Source: Amblyomma americanum (Eukaryota; Arthropoda; Arachnida; Ixodida; Ixodidae). Taken from it: a stretch of 64,000 nt of DNA. Position numbers and translations under genes: made by a program. The stretch lies in NCBI RefSeq assembly GCF_052857255.1, contig NC_135500.1, positions 103,606,048 through 103,670,047 on the forward strand, given 5' to 3'. Shown here in pieces: positions 24,275 through 36,491 of the stretch; within the stretch, counting starts at the first letter, position 1, and every line of letters begins with the position of its first letter. The notes under the pieces were generated by a model. That model saw only the letters and a list, made by a program, of their open reading frames with translations. It searched no databases and was not told the DNA's origin.

Positions 24275-24800
24275 ACAATGAAAGCTTGTTAAATCTAACC
24301 CGAAGGGGACTGGAAAATTGTTCGAATTAAGCGAAGTTCGAATTATCGAATGGCAGCAGGAATGAGCAGTCATTGCACCCTATCAACCGGGCTGAATTCT
24401 AATCAATCACACCTAGACTAATTATGACGATCTAGGCGCTACAATAAGTTTGTGGCGGGCAATTCTGAGAATCAAATTCATGCGGTCCTGATGGCAAATA
24501 AATTTATTGGCCAGTTATGCACCAGAAACAAGTACTAGAATGCATACGCGTAAGCAGCAAGCTTTAGTGCTAGAATATAGGACACTATTTATGCTCTAAA
24601 TCATGTTTATTTATGGGGAAGGGTTTTCAAAATTAAAAGTAATCGGTGATGTGCATTTTCTTGTGTTCCTTCTGCTTAGACTCCATCAGCATCACTTGGA
24701 GCTTGCCCAAGAGCTCCAGTGCAACGTCAGAGTTCTCATTGGCGGAGAAGTAGCGTGCTGCAACATCGAGTGCCGAGACAACTTCACATGCAATTAAAAC
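24275..24800 (-). mobile_element. Old pogo/Tigger-like remnant (copy 1)
   Basis: The left end resembles the Tigger-like terminal inverted repeat (ttgttaaatctaacccgaag...gttcgaattaagcgaagttc). Inside, 24680-24760 matches the antisense of the transposase tail of 40877-41939 ('agcttgcccaagagctccag' versus its reverse complement). Orientation is minus. The counterpart in copy 2 is at about 50960-51470. Confidence 0.65.
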
Positions 24801-24844
24801 CTAAAAAGCTTTGTTTCCTTTTCTCATTTTTTAATGGAAGAGCA

Positions 24845-25240
24845 CTGTCTGCATACTGCACGATGTGCGAGTTGCAGAAATCTTGAAGTCGTCTACCGTG
24901 CAAAGTGAATACTCCTTAACCATGGTGACTAGACCTGTTTTGGCTGAAGAAATTGGGTGCAGCACTGGAGACTTAGGGAGGCACAGAAACGTTGCACATC
25001 TGTTCTGCACGCTCCTGCAGTATGTAGCCATTACTAGCGATGGGAGATGAAGCAGAGCTGTTCCTACCTGCTGCTTGTCACATGCATGTCGGGCATAAGG
25101 CGATCATCTCCAGCACTGCACCCAACTTCTGCGTGCAGGGCAACACGGGCCATGACGGAGTTCTTGCTTTGCTGGGTAGCTGACTTCCAGATTTCTGCGG
25201 CTCATCATCGATTTATGATCATGGTTTCTGAGTTGGCCAA
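24845..25240. repeat. Imperfect inverted repeat, arms about 150-180 bp
   Basis: The minus strand of 24845-25000 and the plus strand of 25085-25240 share 'ctccag(t/c)(g/a)ctgcacccaa' followed by a similar stretch ending in ccaagattt/ccagatttctgc. Both arms are also present in copy 2 (about 51520-51900). Identity is moderate by eye, so it is old. Confidence 0.5.
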
Positions 25241-25772
25241 ACTGCGTTTCATGTCAAAAGTGAGATGTCGTCTGACCTCAATATGTGCAGAGGACACTAC
25301 TCAAGCAAACGCTCCTGCTACCCTGCCACTAAACGCACTTGATCCCGTGAATGGACAGGTGAGCATGTACATGTTTATTTCAGTAGCAAGAGATTGCAAT
25401 TTGCATATCATACTAAACCATTTCGTAATAAGTCGTTAAGACTGCTTTGTTTTGTTGCATAGGGCTGCATAAGAAAATGCTTTCTTTCCTGGAAGCACAG
25501 CTGACTATTCTGTTGGGTCTGGCCGCTTTTGTATAAAGCCACACTAAGCTGGCTACTGTCACTTGATACTGCCATTCCTTGATGAGAAAGAAGACACACA
25601 AAATTGTCCTGGCATGTTTGTTGCTGCAGCCACAGGATGGCCTGCCTCGGGGCGAACACCGTGATTGATGCCTAAGTGGCCATTAGATGGTATTTTGGCT
25701 ACCAGCGATGCAAAGAAGAGACAGTTGCTGTTTGATTAAAACTTCTTTCTGGGTGAGTTTGTGTATTCTGAA

Positions 25773-26836
25773 CCTAAGAAATGTAACAGCCTTAACTCAT
25801 GCATCCACAGAACAAGAGGAGAAATACGAGGCACAAACGCCGACTGTCAACTTAAATTTTATTGATGGAAGAGAGGCACCTTACAAAGGCGAGGAATAGG
25901 TGGGAAAATGATGGCAGCAATACAGCTGCGGATAACTACAACATCGAAGAATGCACACGCCAGCAAGCAGTATAAGAAAATCAATACATACCAAAACACG
26001 CACAAAAAAGAAAATTTTGGCCGCTTGTCATAACTTTACCTCTGGAGCAAAGAATAAAGGGTGGTGCTAATGCACGTACTGCCATATTTCCTTATATGGT
26101 ATTCTTCCAGGCTGACATGCGCTGTCTTTTCGGCACTATTACAGAGCATCTTGGTCTCTGAGCGGAGCCACGCACCCTTTGCACTTCCTAACCTGCATGC
26201 ATAACCAAATGTGTGTACTTGTCCTTTAAATCACTTAAATTTCGGGCATGCCACCCCAGACGTTCCCCGATGCACCGGCCACTTTGGCTGACAAAGCTTT
26301 CCACATGTCAAGGCAATAGAGTAGACCACTCATGTGGAACACTTGAACTGAGTTTCATGTTTTACCTGGCATCCACATTTTTTGGAACTGAAGCGATTTA
26401 AAGGGGCGAGTACATAGGTTTGGTTGTGCACGTTGGTTTGTGCAAAGGATGCATGGCTTGGTTGGGAAAGATCAGGATTCTCTGCAATAGTGCAGACATA
26501 ATGACGTGTCACCTTTGAAGTACACCATGTAAGGCAGTAGGCTCATTAGCAGCCTGACTTTATAACTCTTTGCAGTAGATGTCGGCTTTTAGAAGTGGCC
26601 AACAAAATGAGTTTTTCCTTTGTTTTGGTTTTTCTTATGTTGCTTGCATGTGCTTACAATGTTTGTTGCTTTTGTTATCGCCGATTGTATCGCTCACATT
26701 TTTTTTCATCTGTTCCTCACTGCTATAAGGCGTCTGCCTTCCATAAATAAAATTTCAGTTGACTGCCAGCGCTTCTGTCTCGTATTTCTCCTCCCATTCT
26801 TTGAATGCATGTGTTAGCACTGTTATATTTCTTAGG
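25773..26836. mobile_element. 1.06-kb DNA transposon with ~220-bp terminal inverted repeats (copy 1)
   Basis: The left end, cctaagaaatgtaacagcct and on through 'gaggagaaatacgaggcac' and 'cttaaattttattgatgga', is the reverse complement of the right end, '...ataaaatttcagttgact...cgtatttctcctc...ttatatttcttagg'. Similarity continues for roughly 220 bp inward on each side. No transposase is recognisable in the centre, though a frame at 26213-26401 is kept in both copies. A non-autonomous or foldback-type element is most likely. No clear target duplication is visible. Confidence 0.75.
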
Positions 26837-27102
26837 CAGTTGTTGTGGCTGGTGCAGCAGAAATCTCAAATTTGCACGTTGCAGGCACGTACCCAAGATT
26901 GTCAACACTTTTACATGCAACTCATTTTTTAATGCAGTTTTTTGCCATCTCCAAACACGTGTTAACATGCGCTGTGGAGAAAATTTTCCATGAGGACTGA
27001 CAGACAGAAAAACTTTATTTCTGCAAGTGAGTTTTAGACCCTGCTGGATCCCTGGGCCACTGCGCGGTCCCGCACTGCATCATGTAGATCATGTCGGGAC
27101 AC

Positions 27103-27903
27103 TCTCGTGACTGTGCAGCAAAATTCCGCACACCCAAGACGAAAAAGAAAAAAACGGCGTCCAAGAAGAAAAGCCGCTATCTTGGGCCTCCCGGCGATCA
27201 GCATGGCCAGGAAATCTCCAACACCGAGAACCCACCTACCGGAGGTGCTGCAAACCAACCATCCAAGGTGTCGCCACCACACGGCGGAGTGGCGAAACAG
27301 TCGACAGAAACGCGCGGTGATACCAGGGCCTGGGTCAACGCAGTCAAAAATGGCCACCAGGTGAGCGGTTCGGGTGGGGCTGCTTCTCTCTCCCCCCTTT
27401 CCACTCCCTTTCCAAGGGCGCATAGCGCCGAGCAAGATCAAATAGCAGCACTCAGGGCCCAAAATGAGATGCTGTAAAGAAAATTAACGTATTGGAATCT
27501 ATAATCAACCAGTCTTCTTCTCCCCCCTCGCCTCCCGCGGCTGAGGTAATCGAGAGTGAGCTCGTGGTACCGAAGGCGGTAACAAGTTTGGAGGCCGCAT
27601 TCGAGGCCCGCCTCGGGGCCACAGAGGCCTGATTCGCCGCTATAGAAAATCAAATTTCAATGATGGTAACCGCCATCTCCAAATTGCTAGAGACAATCCC
27701 CGCGATGATTGCCCAACAAATTGCGAATTCCTTGCGCTCCTCGCGAACGCCCGGCGATCCCTTACCCGGCCGCCCTCACAAAACTTCTAGACGCACCCCC
27801 GAGGTAGCCGACGACGACAACTGCTCACTCTCTGGTATGGAGGATACCCCCCTTCCTGCGAGTGTTGGCTCCGGAGCAGTGTCAGTACAACCCGTCCTCA
27901 ATC
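27103..27903 (+). pseudogene. LINE A ORF1 (Gag-like) remnant
   Basis: A Lys-rich N-terminal stretch precedes a Ser/Pro/Gly-rich linker and a heptad-like segment (IAALRAQNEML) that ends at a TAA (27475-27477). Homology-like coding continues after it (VLESIINQ, SLEAAFEARLG), with a TGA at about 27630. The N terminus and the CCHC knuckles seen in LINE B ORF1 are missing because of 5' truncation. In LINEs of this class ORF1 binds the RNA and forms the particle. Confidence 0.6.
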
Positions 27904-27909
27904 TAAATG

Positions 27910-30900
27910 ACCATGGCGAGAAGCCCCAAGATCAGGCGCTCCCCAAGAACCAATTCGGCCACCCCCGTCCAAATTGTCCAGTGGAACTGTCGGGGCTTCC
28001 GTTCTCGCGCAAAGAGGGCGGATCTCCGACTTTACCTTTCAACTTTCGATTCTCTTCCCGCGGCAGGAGCCAAGGAGTGGCGTCACCCTCACAAATTACA
28101 TCCCCATTCAGCAGGACCCCTCTGCCTGCGTCTGCGTGCATAAAAATTATACGGCTAATCTAGTTGACTTGGAGCTTTACACAGAATATTCCTATGTGAT
28201 GGTGACACTTCTTCCGCTCAAGAAACAAGATGCACCACTCTACGTACTCAACATATACTGTTCCCCCAAACTCAAAAATGTAACGTTCGCAGCACTCTTT
28301 AGCCGCGCTCTAAAGGCTGCGGGCAGGAACCCCCTGGTGATTGTGGGCGATATCAACGCCCACAGTACACTATGGGGATACGTGCGTCAAGAGAAGCGGG
28401 GACGCAAGCTAGCGGAACTCGCGTCCACGCTGGGCCTGACTCTTCACACTGACCCTGCATTTCCAACGCGGCTGGGTAATTCCGTGACCCGGGATACATG
28501 TCCGGATCTCACCATTACCAAAAACATTGTACAAGCAGAATGGATCAACACCGAGGAAACCCTCGGCAGTGACCACTGCCTTATCAATACCACCGTAAGG
28601 ACTAAACCATTGGCAAGACCCCACGCACAAGCTCGGCTTCCAGACTGGAATAAGTTCCGGCAAAACTACATCAATTCGGCATCTATCCACGAACAAGGCT
28701 ACCACGCGTGGGCACAAGGATTGGTTACACACCTTCGTTCGGTGGAAACACAAATTCAGCTCTCGGAGGCCACTCCGGAGGTGGACAACCACCTTCTGCA
28801 CCTCTGGGAGGCGCGGCACAGCCTCGTCCGCAGATGGCGCCGCCAAAAACGTAACAGAAAGCTCAAAATCCGTATCGCTGAGCTCACCCAGCGAGCGGCA
28901 GAGTACGCGGCCCAACTCGAAGACTCGAACTCGGTAGACGCTGCAACACGGCGGCCAGACAAATGTCGAGCCGGAGCACGTGGCGCCTTTTCCGCACCCT
29001 AATTGACCCGACTCAAACCCGCGCCGAGACACAAAAACATCTCCAACGAGCTATTCATAGCTTCAATGGAAATACATCAAAATTAGCATGCGAACTGCGC
29101 GACCAGTATCTTTGCACTAAGCAGGACCCCGGATGACTCGCGTTCTCGTAAGCAGGTTCAGAGAACGCGAATCTGGATCAATCGTTCCAGTTGCATGACC
29201 TCAAGGCGGCCCTAGCTAAAATGAAACGAGGAACGGCACTGGGCAGGGACAAGATAACTGCGAAAATGCTTGCTAATCTTCCCGATCTCGCCTACGAAAC
29301 CCTCCTCGCTTTCATCAACTCGATCTGGCTTGGTGAGGCACCTCTACCAATTGAATGGAAGACCGCCCTGGTAACTTTCATTCCGAAAGCCGGCAAAGCC
29401 ATAAACACAGACAACCTCCGCCCCATCTCCCTCACGTCTTGCGCGGGAAAGCTGATGGAGACCATGGTGCGGGATAGGCTGTCTGGATTTCTGGAAAATG
29501 AAATTCGCAGACACCATGTTCGGTTTCCGCCCGCAGAGGTCCGCTCAAGATGTTCTGCTTCAACTCGACCGAGAAATTCTCAACCCTGTCGAATATCTCT
29601 TCAACTATAAGGCAGTACTCGCCCGTGACTTGAAGGGGGTTTTCGACAATGTCACACACGAAATCATCCTGCAACATCTCTCCCAAACGAACTGTGGACA
29701 TAACACGTTTCAGTACATCAAGCAATTTCTTTAGGATCGACGAAGTTTCTTCCGAATACAAGACGAAGAACACGGCCAATAAAAACTGGGAACGAGAGGA
29801 ACCCCACAGGGTGCAGTCCTCTCGCCATTACTTTTCAATCTGGCCATGATGAAACTCCCGGCTCAGCTGGCGAAGGTCGAAGGCATCCAGCACGCGTTGT
29901 ACGCCGACGACATAACCATCTGGGCCAAACACGGATCGGTTGGAGAGATTGAGGCCAACCTGCAGCAAGCGGCGGAGATCGTGGACGCTTACGCCCGCCG
30001 CTGCGGCCTTCAGTGCTCACCGTCCAAATCCGAATTTGTGCACATTCGCCCGTCGCTTCAGTGCGCCACCAAAATGGAACTATCTCTGGCCAGCGGCCCG
30101 ATACCCGAACACGATGAGATTAGAGTACTTGGTCTCCTTATCCACAAACATCGACGGGCTGATACCACACTAGCAAAACTGCGCAAGGTGAGGGACCAGG
30201 TGGGCCGGATGGTCCGCCGGGTTTCCAACAAACGCGGGGGGTTACGGTGCAGAGACGCTTTGCGGCTGGCGCATGCATTCGTGACCAGTCGAGTCCTCTA
30301 CTCGACTCCTTACCTCCACCTGCGCAAGTTTGATGAGAACGCCCTCGAAGTGATTCACAGAAAGAGGTACATGCGTGCCCTCGATCTCCCGATCACCACA
30401 TCCAACCAGCGTGTCATGGGCCTGGGGTGGTTAACACATTCGCGGAGCTCCGGGAGGCGCACTTGACAAATCAATACACAAGGCTTTCAAAAACGCCGTC
30501 GGGTCGCCGCCTATTAGCCCGACTACACATCCACCACCCAACACTTACGGAAGAGCGCGTACGCATTCCTGAAATCTGGAGATACGCCCTGCACGTACGC
30601 CCTCTTCCGGCCAACATGACACGTGACGACCACAGTAGCAGGCGCCTTGCGCGGGCGGAGGCACTGGCCCGTCACTTTGGGAACAAACATGGCATCTTCT
30701 ACGTGGACGCCTCAGGCCCTCACCATGGGGGGTGGTACACGGCCCCAGTCGTCCACCAAAAAATTGTGGTGAATGGCCTAACGTTCCGAGCGCAAGACAT
30801 ACCACATGCGGAAGAAGTTGCCATCGAGTTAGCCGCCGCAGACCAGGAGTCGCGAGTGATCGTCACCGACTCGAGAGGGGCCTGCAGAAATATTAAACAG

Positions 30901-31462
30901 GGGTACATTCCTCTCTTTGCGCATCGCATCCTTCAAAACAGTAACTACCTCGGGGCCCCCGCGTCTCGAACGATTGTATGGGCTTCAGCTCATATGGGCC
31001 TCGAAGACAATGAAACGGCAGACGCCGCCGCCCGCGCGCTCACTCTCCGAGCAACGCCTTCAGACCCTTTGGATACAGATCCCGAACCCAATCCGGCCCT
31101 CACTTTTCGAGAAATTACAGAATTATTCCAATTCGGCCGTGCAATTTATCACAAGCCTTGTAAGGGCCTCACAACGGTGGAGGAGCGCACACTCCTCCGC
31201 CTTTACACCAAAACGCTGCTGTGCCCGGCAGTTTTAAAACACTGATCCTGCCTGTACAGGAGAGTGCCCACACTGTGCGGAGAAGTCTTCGGACATCTTT
31301 CACATGGTGTGGGCATGCCAGTCAACCCCGAACCTCGCCCCCAAACCCAACCCCACCCGGGAGGACTGGGAGGCAGCCCTGCTCGGCTGCTCGGATCTAG
31401 CAAGCCAGAAGACCCTGGTCCACCGAGCCCGAGTAGCGGCGGTCGCCAATGGGCTCCTGTAA
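27910..31462 (+). pseudogene. LINE A ORF2 polyprotein remnant
   Basis: The order is an apurinic endonuclease (VQWNCRGF near 27970, LVIVGDINAHSTLWGY near 28340, LGSDHCLI near 28570), a reverse transcriptase (LARDLKGVFDN near 29620, HALYADDITIW near 29890), an RNase H (FYVDASG near 30700, AEEVAIELA, VTDSRGA, WASAHMGLEDNETAD near 30990), and a C-terminal zinc knuckle (CPHCAEKSSDIFHMVWAC near 31267), ending at TAA 31460-31462. Frameshifts near 28060, 28940, 29500, 30430 and 31245 and several stops (for example 29732-29734) inactivate it. RNase H plus the terminal knuckle places it in the I superclade. Confidence 0.88.
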
Positions 31463-31706
31463 TGAGGAGCCTACCTAGAGATTGCGAGAGGTTGCTCCGG
31501 CTACCTCAAGCTTCCTCCCTGAAATAAAGTTTATCACACACACACATGTCGGAACACGACGTTGGCAGCCCGAGTCACCGCACAAAGCTGCGGTGTCAAG
31601 TCTGCAGATGTGAGCAGGACCTCCCAGTAATCTCAGCTCGAGATGCCGTGCTGTCCCTGCGGGGAAGGGTCAGTAGGGCAGCCGGAGGAGGAGGAAAAAC
31701 ATTTAT

Positions 31707-34700
31707 TCAGGGCACAAAAACTGGGTGGGTTGAGTACGAGAACCCATTGGTCGCCATCATAATCCGACCTCTCTCAACCAGCAACTTCTGGTCGAGTGGG
31801 CTGTGGCTACGAAGGGTTGCCTCCCAGCGCTCATGAGTCGGATCGGGATTGCTGTCCAAGTTTCGGTTTTCTTGACATTCCCAAACCGCGTGAAAGAGTG
31901 TGCCAACTGCTCCACAGAAAGGGCAGGACGAATAGTAGGTTTCTGGGTACCATTTACTCATTAGGTAAGGATTGGGCAGAGTATTAGTTTGTAGTCGCCT
32001 GATTATGTGTTCTTTATATTTACTTAGGGTTTTGTGAGGAAGAGGATATTTCCTTCTTGTGATCTTATAGTACTCCGTAATTTCTGCGTAGCTTAGTAAG
32101 GGTGTGGGGTTGTCAACTATGTCAGAGAGAGGCTGCGTGCCAGATGCTCGAAGGAGGAGAGCTCGAGCAGCTGTGTTGGCCGCCTGATTGCCCGTAATTG
32201 AGAGGTGCCCTGGCGTCCAGAAGATCTGGATGTTGGAAGGATTAGACCTTTCCAAAATTTCCCAGCACGGAGCGCCAACGCGGCCTCTGAGGTAATTGCG
32301 TACCGCTGCTTGTGAGTCGGACATAATAACCGTTGCCTCGCTGTTCTTTGATATCGCTAGTGCGATAGCTGCTTCTTCAGCCGATGTGGTATCCACCGCT
32401 TGGATAAGGCTGCTTGCAATGATATCCCCCCGGGGTGAAACTGCTGCAATTGCCGCGACTCCGTTAACGGGTCCAGCCGCATCGACGTAGATCGTGTCCT
32501 TGTTTTCATCCCAGCGCTTAGAGAGGTGTCTAGCTCTGGCTAGTCTCCGTCCTCTGTTATATTCCTCATCCATGCGTTTTGGTATGGGGTGAGTCGTAAT
32601 GTGTGATCTCATCTGCATGGGCATGTCGATCTTGTCAGCGACTTCCCGGGGTGGACTGATTCTCAACTTCTGTAATATTTTCCTGCCAGGCTTAGATGTT
32701 GAGAGCCTGACATTTTGATTTACACGGTGGGCCTCTATTAGTTCGTCGATGGGGTAATGGACCCCAGCTGCAGTAAGCGCTCAGTGGATGTGCATAAAGG
32801 GAGTCCTAGCGCCGTCTTAACTGCCTTCCGAATAATAACATCTAGTTGGTCTTTCTCCTTTTTGCTAAGCCGTATGTACGGGGTGGCGTATGTTAGTTTA
32901 GAGAGAATGAAAGCCTGAACTAATCTTAGGGCCTCCTTCTCTCTTAGCCCATTTCTTCTCTTGATTACCCGGCGTAGCATTCTAGAGACTTGTTCGGAAT
33001 AGGCTTGGAGCTGTCTGATTGTAGTGGTGTTAGTGTTGCCGCTGGGTATGATGGCTCCCAGGATCTTGATCTCTTTCGTGATCGGAATGCTCATACCCTG
33101 GACAGTAATGGCGACAGAGGGAGTGGACGGCAAAAGCCCCGTATTCTGCCTCTTGCCACGGTCGATCAGGAGTAGCTCTGATTTCTCTAGAGAGCACGTT
33201 AACCCATGCCTCGCCGCATGCTGGCACACGACATTCGGTGCTTCCTGAAGCCGGCCTTGAATTTCCCCTTCATTACCGCTGCAACACCAGATCGTAATGT
33301 CGTCGGCGTATATAGCGTGCTCAATGCCTTGGATGCGGTCTAGCTTCTCTGGTAGCCCACGCATGGCCAGGTTGAAGAGAAGCGGAGACAAGACCGCTCC
33401 CTGCGGGGTGCCCTTGGAACCTAGATTGAACGGAGAGGAGGTCCGATCACCAATACTTATTGACGCTTTTCGATTGGAGAGAAAGTCCCTTACGTAATTA
33501 TATGTGCGGTCACCTCAGTTGATGCTGTTAAGCTCATCCAGTATTCCCTGGTGGAAGACATTGTCAAATGCCCCTTTTAAATCGAGCCCAAGGATGGCCT
33601 TGACCTGACATCTGCCGGGGTTGTCCAGAATATCCTCTCTGATACGGAGGAGAATATCTTGTGTAGACAGCTTTTCTCTTAACCCGTACAGCGTGTCAGA
33701 GAGGATATCAGTCTTCCTCAGGAGTCGTTTCAGTCGGGCGTTCACGACCCTCTCGAACAGTTTACCCAGACACGACGTCAGGGAGATCGGTCGTAAATGA
33801 TCAATATCGCATGGCTTATTGGGCTTGGGAATAAATCGCACTAAAGCCAAATTCCAGGAGTCGGGGATCTGGCCCTTGTGCCAGCACTGCGTGTTGAAGT
33901 ATTTCACTAATTTTCTTATAGAGATGTCATCCATATTAAAGAGCATCTTGGTGTTTTCTGGTTCGGTCCAGGAGAGGTGTTCTTACGCATGACGTAAAGC
34001 TCCGCCCTCAGTTCCTCAACCGTTACGTCTTGGTCCATTTCTTCATTGGGTGCACCGGTGTACGCAGGGAGAGGGCACAAGGATCCCAGATCGAGGAATT
34101 TCCGTGCAAGTTCTGCAATGAGGGCTTCGTTGTCCCCTTTATAGCTGTGCAAGGCGTTACAGAGCGTGTCTGTTTGCTCTTTCCGGTTTTAGTTCGGCTC
34201 GATAAGGGATCTGAGTCCCCATGCTTTAGAAGTGCCCATTCTACCGTTGAGCCCATCACACAGCTTGAGCCAGTTTTGGTTAGCGAGGTTATGTGCGTAG
34301 TCATCCGCTTCTTTGGTGAGCTCTGCAATCTTGGTCTTCAGCTTGCGATTTAACTTTTGCCTTTTCCACTTCCTTGTCAGAGATCTCCTGGCTTCCCACA
34401 GATGTAACAGGTGCGGGTCAACTGCCGGAGTTTCCTCCGTGGTGTTCACTGTCGCAGAATGCCTGGCGACGGTTTTCATCTGCAGCGCTGTCCATGCCTC
34501 AATATCTGTGATATCTTCGTCCGGGAGACGTGCGAGTTCCTCTCTCCACTTGTCCCAGTTCACAATCTTAGCCTTGCCAAATGGTTTCCAACATTTAACT
34601 CCCTGAACAGTGCAGGAGATGATGAAGTGATCACTGCCCAGGGACTCGCCAGTGTTAGACCAGGTGGCCTGCAGGCAGTTTTTCACAAGCGTGAGATCTG

Positions 34701-35259
34701 GACAGGTGTCTCTGCTGATGCTATTACCCGCTCTGATGGGTTGTAGGGGATCCGTCAAGATTGTGAGCCCTTCTCTGTTAGCGATCTCAAGGATCCTCCT
34801 ACCTTTCGGGCTGTTAAAGTGATATCCCCATGCTTGATGGGGCGCATTGAAATCACCGGCTATGACGAGGGCGTCCTTACCTGCCCTCTTGATAAAATTA
34901 TTAAATAGCGTGGCTATCTGACGACATGAGTTCCTGGGGCGACTGTACACGTTCAGTATGTGCAAACTGCGTTTTCTATTGTGTTTGGGAAGAATTTCAA
35001 TGTGAGCATGTTCGATATTTTCGGCTAGCGGTTCTTGCAGCGTTGCGGTAAACTCCTTGTGAACAAGTATTCCTAGGCTATGCTCGTCTTGGAAAGTTTT
35101 GTACCCCTTCATGCTGATGACCGTATTTGCCTCTTGAAGTACTATTACAGCAGGTGGCGTCTCCGACATGCCGATGAAAAATTGAAGGCTTGCTTTTTTC
35201 TTTTTAAATCCCCGACAATTCCATTGCCAAATAATTGTTTCCTGTCTCATATATGCCAT
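31707..35259 (-). pseudogene. LINE B ORF2 (endonuclease, RT, RNase H), lightly broken
   Basis: It starts at ATG 35259 (MAYMRQETIIWQWNCRGFKK). The endonuclease has LVIAGDFNAPHQAWGY and SLGSDHFII. The reverse transcriptase has LGLDLKGAFDNV, GTPQGAVLSPLLFNLAM and AIYADDITIWC. RNase H has IYVDAAGPV, AEEAAIALA, IMSDSQAAV and WTPGHLSITGNQAAN, followed by a zinc knuckle CPFCGAVGTLFHAVWEC; the stop is at 31707-31709. Lesions are few: TAA at 34189-34191, a frameshift near 33950, TGA at 33515-33517 and a frameshift near 32760. All catalytic motifs remain recognisable. It would act with ORF1 in target-primed reverse transcription if intact. Confidence 0.9.
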
Positions 35260-35264
35260 GGTCC

Positions 35265-36491
35265 TTATTCGTCCTCTTCTGGAAGGGGGTGCCTGTCGGC
35301 ATATTTGGATTTCCTATTTCTGAATTTGCACTCGTTGAGTTTCGGTTTGAACTCGTCTCGGACTGTGGCAATGGCAGAGTTTATGTATTTCCTAGTGTTG
35401 GCGGACTCGTTTGCGAGCTCGTTTTTGACCATCTGAATAACTTGTAGGAACTTTTTATCCTGCTCTTCTCTGTCAGCCCTCAGCTCTGCAATGACGCGCT
35501 CATAAACTGACTGTGAGTTTGGCCGGGCTTCGGGTGTTTTGTCGTGAGTTGTTTGTGACTGCAGCCTGACCAATTTAAGTTCAGCTCGCAACGCCTCGTT
35601 CTGTTTTTTTAGCTGAATAATTTCTTCTTTCAGGTCGTTAAACTCCTTAGATATCGTGTTTCCGGGGAGGGATGGAGGCAACCCAGCATAGCCCACCTTT
35701 ACGATGTGTCTTGAGTCTTCTTGCTGCTGAGAAGACGGTCCGCGTTCTCGGGTCGGTGGCGTCTCCTGTGCCGGTGGATCCGCCTTAGGTGCAAAGGAGA
35801 CCGACCTGGTGGTCCCCTGCTCTTTATGATGTCTTGACTCTTCCTTTCCGGATCGGCCTGACGAGTTGCGACGTTGACTAGACTTAGATCTTGACCTGGA
35901 ACTGGACGTAGAATTGGAGGCCGCTCTTCTGGATTCCTTCTTGTCGAACTGCTCTTTTCGGCTGGTGCGTACAGCTGCCGCATAGCTCTTGCTGGTGCCA
36001 CTGGTTGTCGGTTTCTCTTCCTGATCATCGAAATGTTGATGTTTCCTAGGCTTATTGATGGGATCCAGAAACTTTGCTTTGTATTCCCTTGAGTAGGTGT
36101 GGTGATTCCCCTGGCATGCCGCACAAGTTGGGGTGCAATCGTGAGCTTCCCCGGGATTCAGCTTGCCGCACGAGTCACATTTCGGTTCATCTGGGCTGGG
36201 GCAGACTTCCAATCTTTGTCCTTCCCTGCCGCACAGTACGCAAAACGGTCTAGTTTTCCTATCAGGAAAACATTTGCGCTTGATCCACCCGTACGTAACA
36301 AAGAAAGGGACTTTGTATCCACTGAACCGTATCACCGCCGAGTTGGATCTGCCGAGCCTTCGGACGCCTAATATTTCGTGGGTTTCTGAGGAAAAGTCTT
36401 TCTCTAGGTCTGTGTCTGATGCGTTGGGGTCAATTCCGTGCACCACCCCTTTGCATGAGTCTTGCGGTGTTCTCACGTAGGCATTGAGCAT
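35265..36491 (-). CDS. LINE B ORF1, Gag-like zinc-knuckle protein
   Basis: This is an uninterrupted frame of 408 codons. The first ~70 residues (KGVVHGIDPNASDTDLEKDF, NSAVIRFSGYKVP) match the RNA-recognition-like segment of I-element Gag proteins. Then come cysteine knuckles (CVLCGREGQRLEVCP, CDSCGKLNPGEAHDC, CAACQGNHHTYSREY), a Ser/Arg/Lys-rich basic linker, and a C-terminal coiled coil (FNDLKEEIIQLKKQNEALRA). Some usual knuckle residues are replaced (Gln for His, Tyr for Cys). The 5' end of the element lies two bases upstream, so the original N terminus is probably truncated. The stop is followed within 10 bases by the ORF2 ATG. Confidence 0.85.
   Translation of the reverse strand: MLNAYVRTPQDSCKGVVHGIDPNASDTDLEKDFSSETHEILGVRRLGRSNSAVIRFSGYKVPFFVTYGWIKRKCFPDRKTRPFCVLCGREGQRLEVCPSPDEPKCDSCGKLNPGEAHDCTPTCAACQGNHHTYSREYKAKFLDPINKPRKHQHFDDQEEKPTTSGTSKSYAAAVRTSRKEQFDKKESRRAASNSTSSSRSRSKSSQRRNSSGRSGKEESRHHKEQGTTRSVSFAPKADPPAQETPPTRERGPSSQQQEDSRHIVKVGYAGLPPSLPGNTISKEFNDLKEEIIQLKKQNEALRAELKLVRLQSQTTHDKTPEARPNSQSVYERVIAELRADREEQDKKFLQVIQMVKNELANESANTRKYINSAIATVRDEFKPKLNECKFRNRKSKYADRHPLPEEDE

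Larger units (their letters stand above)
27103..31544 (+). mobile_element. 5'-truncated I-clade LINE (LINE A), plus strand
   Basis: It is flanked by a 13-bp direct repeat, catgtcgggacac (27090-27102) and catgtcggaacac (31545-31557); the empty site is at about 53897-53909 in copy 2. It ends with cctgaaataaagttt and a (CA)n tail. It contains an ORF1 remnant and ORF2 with endonuclease, reverse transcriptase, RNase H and a zinc knuckle. An ATG at 27091 lies in target DNA, so the element starts inside ORF1. Confidence 0.92.

Noticed and set aside
28409..29032. 207-codon minus-strand frame
   Set aside because: It is antisense to the LINE A endonuclease and linker, whose motifs are on the plus strand.
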